Of a stretch of DNA of 17,103 nucleotides, positions 14,198-17,103 are shown piece by piece (the stretch's first letter is position 1; each line of letters starts with the position of its first letter). The stretch spans positions 723 through 17,825 of the forward strand of contig DDZI01000041.1 of NCBI GenBank assembly GCA_002346305.1, read 5' to 3'. Origin of the DNA: Actinobacteria bacterium UBA3012. Lineage in GTDB: Bacteria > Actinomycetota > Actinomycetes > Nanopelagicales > Nanopelagicaceae. The notes below the pieces were generated by a model. That model did no database searches and was not told the DNA's origin. It worked only from the letters and a program-made list of their open reading frames with translations. The position numbers and the translations under genes are program-made.

Positions 14198-14956
14198 TTA
14201 CTCTTCCTCTAATAAACTTTTTTTACGGATTCGTCGACGATCATTTAGTATCGAAATCCCACCAGCGAGAAAATAAAGAGCACAAAGCGGGAGGGCCAAA
14301 GCAAGCATTGTGATGGGATCTGCCGTGGGAGTGAAAGCGGCCGTGAAAAAAAAGATCCCAAAAACACTGCCACGCCAAGGTTTCAAAATCGCTTTTCCAG
14401 TCAGTACTCCAGCTAAATTCAGCGCCACTAAAAATACTGGCAACTCAAAAGCCAATCCAAATATCAACATAATACGCACAACAAAATCTAGATAATCATC
14501 AAATTTTATCAAGTTATCTAGTGATGTAGGAGTAAACCCAAGTAACACCTTAATTGCGATTGGAAGAATGTAATATCCAAGAGTTACTCCAGTTGCAAAA
14601 AATGGAGTTGCGGCGATAATAAAAAGTACTGACCACTTTTTCTCTCTCTTGTGTAAACCTGGTGCTACAAATGCCCAAAGTTGGTATAACCAAAATGGAG
14701 CAGAAAGAATGACTCCAACTAATAAGGCAATTTTTATATGAAGATTCAACGGTCCTAAAACACCAGATACGTATAAAGCATCACAATCAGCGATTTGGGT
14801 TGAAACGCCACAGACTGGCTTTGACAGCGTTTGAATTAAAGTTCCATAAGTAAACCATCCACCGATAGATCCAAGAACTATTCCACCTGCAGACAAAACA
14901 ATTCGCTTGCGAAACTCCTGCAGATGAGAAATTATCGACATACGATCGGTGCTCAA
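14198..14956 (-). CDS. tatC: Sec-independent protein translocase TatC
   Basis: Integral membrane receptor of the twin-arginine translocase. Six membrane segments are visible. Signature elements are SHLQEFRKR (10-18), APFWLYQLWAFVAPGLHKRE (86-105), FGLAFELPV with the conserved Glu171, and TPTADPITML (209-218). The C-terminal tail is short and charged. The start is ambiguous: TTG at 14956 gives 252 residues, whereas ATG at 14941 gives 247 and an N-terminus closer to the family norm; neither has a strong Shine-Dalgarno. tatA lies 53 nt upstream and the lipid-kinase gene follows with no gap. The solute-binding protein elsewhere in this window carries a twin-arginine signal and is a likely substrate. 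A TatB gene is not present here. Confidence 0.96.
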   Translation of the reverse strand: MSTDRMSIISHLQEFRKRIVLSAGGIVLGSIGGWFTYGTLIQTLSKPVCGVSTQIADCDALYVSGVLGPLNLHIKIALLVGVILSAPFWLYQLWAFVAPGLHKREKKWSVLFIIAATPFFATGVTLGYYILPIAIKVLLGFTPTSLDNLIKFDDYLDFVVRIMLIFGLAFELPVFLVALNLAGVLTGKAILKPWRGSVFGIFFFTAAFTPTADPITMLALALPLCALYFLAGGISILNDRRRIRKKSLLEEE

Positions 14957-15009
14957 AGCGTGCTCGCTTTCAATTAGTTGCGAGTGAAATTTAAGAAGTA
15001 CAGAGTTGT

Positions 15010-15207
15010 TTAAGCTCCAGTATTTTTCTGGTCTCCATCACTGTCTTCTTCTTTAGGTTTATCTGCATTTAATTCTTTGACTTCATTCTTGAAAATCTTC
15101 ATGGACTTGCCGAGTGCGCGAGCAGAGTCAGGCAAGCGCTTAGCGCCAAATAGCAACACCAGAACAATTACGAGGATTAATATGTGGCTAGGTTCTCTGA
15201 GAAACAT
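15010..15207 (-). CDS. tatA: Sec-independent protein translocase TatA
   Basis: A 65-residue pore-forming Tat component. It has a short N-terminal membrane helix (about 5-20, PSHILILVIVLVLLFGAKRL) with the conserved Phe-Gly hinge, an amphipathic helix RLPDSARALGKSMKIFKNEV (24-43) and an acidic, disordered tail. The second-helix sequence fits TatA rather than TatB. ATG at 15207 follows a perfect AGGAGG (15217-15212) with a 4-nt gap, the best ribosome-binding site in the core block, consistent with the high TatA stoichiometry needed. It lies 51 nt after pafC; a TATACT (15255-15250) could be a -10 for a local promoter, but no good -35 accompanies it. Confidence 0.96.
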   Translation of the reverse strand: MFLREPSHILILVIVLVLLFGAKRLPDSARALGKSMKIFKNEVKELNADKPKEEDSDGDQKNTGA

Positions 15208-15249
15208 AGAGCCTCCTGGATCGATTAAATGACTTTGGCGTTCGGCTTA

Positions 15250-15255
15250 AGTATA
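15250..15255 (-). promoter_or_regulatory. Possible -10 element upstream of tatA
   Basis: TATACT on the minus strand, in the 51-nt gap between pafC and tatA, would start transcription about 35 nt before the tatA ATG. It matches the -10 consensus at five of six positions, but the -35 region (overlapping the end of pafC) is poor. Weak candidate for an internal promoter. Confidence 0.25.
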
Positions 15256-15258
15256 GGT

Positions 15259-16188
15259 TCAAGATGAGTAATTTGCGAGTGCGGCGGCTGCCCTAGCGGC
15301 GATCTCTTGCTTCAAAAGTGCATCTTTCGGAATTCTTAGCTCGCCTCCCAACGCCAAAACAGCCCGAATAGCCCATTCGTGATTGTGGAGATTTACCGTT
15401 CCGATAAAGCCTTGTTTGGCAAGATTCCGCTCCAAATTTTGTATTCCCCACTCTTCAGCAAACCACAAAGCTTTTTCGTTAAGTTCCAGTTCGACGGAGT
15501 TTTTTTCACTTCGCATCAGTTTTGAAGGTATTTCGAATTTAACAGCTTTCTCGTTTGTGTTTTTCACTGCACGAATACGTTCTAATTTGAATTGCCTAAA
15601 ATCTTCTGCAGCGTAGCACCATGCATATACATATCGCTTGCCCGTTGAATCTTCTAGGTATTCAACTGGAGCAATTACTCGAGAGGTCAAAGAATCAGTT
15701 GTTGGAGAGTAATAATCAATTGACAACTGTAATTGGTCCGTGATTGCTTTATCGATTAACTGCATCTCTGGGAGCATGGCCAATGTTGATACATCGATAC
15801 TTACGATTGGATCTACTCGCTCGGAAATCTTCACCAACTTAGCAATCAGATTAACAATCTGCTCCTTACTTTGGGAATCTACATTAAGTAGAAGAGAGTT
15901 CAGAGCAACAATTAATACGGAGCTTTCTTCGTAAGTCAGTTTGCGAGGTCTTGAAAGCGGGTCAGCATTAGATATTGAAATGTATCCACCATCAAATTCA
16001 ACATCGATTAGTTCTAAGTGGCTGTAACCAGGTAAACCGCAAACCCAAAGTAGGTTTAAATCTGCAATCAAGTCACGTTCACTCACTTCGAAGATTTCGC
16101 AAGCTTCCTTGATAGAAATTCCTTGATGTGTGCTCAAAAAAGGAACCATCTTTAATATTCGAGCAAATCTACTTTCATTTTGTTTCAC
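15259..16188 (-). CDS. pafC: WYL-domain transcriptional regulator PafC
   Basis: A 309-residue regulator that in mycobacteria works with PafB to activate the RecA/LexA-independent DNA-damage response. A winged helix-turn-helix lies at about 8-52 (ISIKEACEIFEVSERDLIAD), followed by a linker and a WYL sensor domain around 155-212. There the name motif appears as RYVYAWCYAAEDFRQFKLER, a common PafC variant of WYL. A C-terminal extension domain follows (about 230-305). The start is GTG at 16188, in a GTGA overlap with the pafB stop codon, indicating coupled translation and matched amounts of the two proteins. The pafA proteasome ligase that usually precedes pafBC would lie outside the right edge of the window. 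Confidence 0.93.
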   Translation of the reverse strand: MKQNESRFARILKMVPFLSTHQGISIKEACEIFEVSERDLIADLNLLWVCGLPGYSHLELIDVEFDGGYISISNADPLSRPRKLTYEESSVLIVALNSLLLNVDSQSKEQIVNLIAKLVKISERVDPIVSIDVSTLAMLPEMQLIDKAITDQLQLSIDYYSPTTDSLTSRVIAPVEYLEDSTGKRYVYAWCYAAEDFRQFKLERIRAVKNTNEKAVKFEIPSKLMRSEKNSVELELNEKALWFAEEWGIQNLERNLAKQGFIGTVNLHNHEWAIRAVLALGGELRIPKDALLKQEIAARAAAALANYSS

Positions 16189-17103
16189 TGCGCACCATGC
16201 TTACTGAGAACCTCGGAAAGGCCTTGGGTGACAGATTTAACGAGAGTTTCTGGCTTGAGAACTTTCACATCTGGTCCACACCAAAGAATGTTGTAAACCA
16301 GTAGGTCAAAATCAACATTTCCTAATTGGATTCTTTCCCATTCAGGATCGCTTGAATCTAAAACTTCAAATTTACCAAGTTGTCGTATAGCACTTCCCGA
16401 GCCAGGCTTAATTAAAATCTCGGCGTTCTCAATCAAGTGCTCTGAAATATCCTTAACGTAATCACTAACATCATAATCGGTTGAAATTTCAAAAGCGCTC
16501 TCAGATGAAATTATTTCAGGTTGGGATTGGAACCTACTTAATCTAAATCGTTTGAATTCGTCGGAGGAGCTCTCCTTAGCTATCAAATACCAGTGTCCTC
16601 TTCTTGAAACGAGCGAATATGGAGCGACTGTGCGCTCGGCAATTAACCCATCGATTCCTTTATATTGGAAAGAAATCATCTCTTTCTGATTGATCGAACT
16701 CCAGAGCGCAAAAAATATTGGCTCAGAAGTTTGAATTATCGGCATAGATGCTAAAGGTTCTAACGGTAAGTACTCCGCATTAGTACTCTGTATCTTAAAA
16801 AGCGCATCTTGGGCTAAATTCTCTAAAGCCGCACCTCGCCAAATATTTGCAGCCACCGACAGCCAATAGATTTCTGAAGAAGAAAAATCCGTTGTTGGCA
16901 TTTCGAAATTTACTTTGGCAATTCGATAACCAACCTCATCGTCAAAATACTTATCTTTCGCCTCGACGAGTATCTCAATATTTAAATCCCGTAGATCATC
17001 TTTATCTCGCTCGAACATTCGCTCCATAGCCTCAGCTGTTCCAGAGTATCCAGCGACATTTGCGAAAATTTCATCTTTACCTAATGGGCGCCGAGTTTCC
17101 AAC
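16185..17103 (-). CDS. pafB: WYL-domain transcriptional regulator PafB; 5' end outside window
   Basis: Partner of PafC in DNA-damage-responsive transcription activation. About 306 residues are visible; the frame is open to the window edge and the sequence begins inside the N-terminal helix-turn-helix (ETRRPLGKDEI, then the MERMFERDKDDLRDL helix typical of PafB), so the true start lies to the right. The TTG at 17102 is an internal codon. The WYL motif is exact (GHWYLIA; about 100 residues after the helix-turn-helix region) and is followed by EFKRFRLSRF, the conserved basic end of the WYL domain. A C-terminal extension domain ends at KHGAQ. The stop overlaps the pafC start by 4 bp. Confidence 0.93.
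   Translation of the reverse strand, partial: LETRRPLGKDEIFANVAGYSGTAEAMERMFERDKDDLRDLNIEILVEAKDKYFDDEVGYRIAKVNFEMPTTDFSSSEIYWLSVAANIWRGAALENLAQDALFKIQSTNAEYLPLEPLASMPIIQTSEPIFFALWSSINQKEMISFQYKGIDGLIAERTVAPYSLVSRRGHWYLIAKESSSDEFKRFRLSRFQSQPEIISSESAFEISTDYDVSDYVKDISEHLIENAEILIKPGSGSAIRQLGKFEVLDSSDPEWERIQLGNVDFDLLVYNILWCGPDVKVLKPETLVKSVTQGLSEVLSKHGAQ

Noticed and set aside
16185..17102. TTG at 17102 as the pafB start, and TTG at 10 as the gcvP fragment start
   Set aside because: Both are internal codons in frames that stay open to the window edges; the proteins clearly continue beyond the window.
1..17103. Mobile element, phage, defence system or CRISPR content
   Set aside because: No transposase, integrase, terminal inverted repeats, spacer arrays or defence-family domains are seen; repeats are limited to the short tandem ones described.

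Overview
The window looks like part of a streamlined, low-GC actinobacterial chromosome, most plausibly a freshwater acI/Nanopelagicales-type organism. The evidence is the gene order pafB-pafC-tatA-tatC-(DAG kinase)-helY-5'-3' exonuclease, which is typical of Actinobacteria, together with visibly AT-rich codons, very short intergenic gaps and many 0-4 nt stop/start overlaps. The taxonomic placement is an inference; no rRNA or other marker is present.

Layout, left to right. (1) 1-636 (+): the 3' end of glycine decarboxylase gcvP. (2) 673-2160 (+): a protein made of two tandem formylglycine-generating-enzyme-like (SUMF1) domains, both lacking the catalytic cysteine pair. (3) 2245-8256 (all on -): a small-molecule uptake and catabolism cassette. 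In transcription order it encodes an enolase-superfamily (mandelate-racemase-like) enzyme, two ABC sugar-type permeases, a Tat-exported solute-binding protein with a lysine/proline/alanine linker and, beyond a strong terminator hairpin, an FAD-dependent oxidoreductase. (4) 8351-17103 (all on -): a conserved housekeeping block. In transcription order it is pafB (5' end outside the window), pafC, tatA, tatC, a diacylglycerol-kinase-family lipid kinase, helY, a stand-alone 5'-3' exonuclease and lnt.

How the genes may work together. In the cassette, the binding protein and permeases would import an organic solute (a sugar or sugar acid is the natural guess). The enolase-superfamily enzyme and the FAD oxidoreductase would act on it. 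No ATPase is encoded here, so a shared ATPase is presumably used. Two nearly identical promoter modules (TTGACA-16 nt-CAGAAT plus a shared flanking motif) precede the enolase-family gene and the first permease gene, which suggests one regulator co-controls them. The binding-protein gene has a separate, highly structured leader and a perfectly duplicated 24-bp unit carrying its Shine-Dalgarno sequence. In the core block, PafBC are DNA-damage regulators, TatA/TatC form part of the Tat translocon that the binding protein needs, and Lnt matures lipoproteins.

The most interesting material is regulatory (repeated promoter module, structured leader, duplicated ribosome-binding unit, intra-operon terminator), plus the cysteine-less double FGE-like protein and the unusual catalytic region of the enolase-superfamily enzyme. 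I found no tRNA, rRNA, CRISPR array, insertion sequence, integrase or attachment site. No gene-free stretch exceeds 300 bases; the largest gap is 5009-5198, described below.
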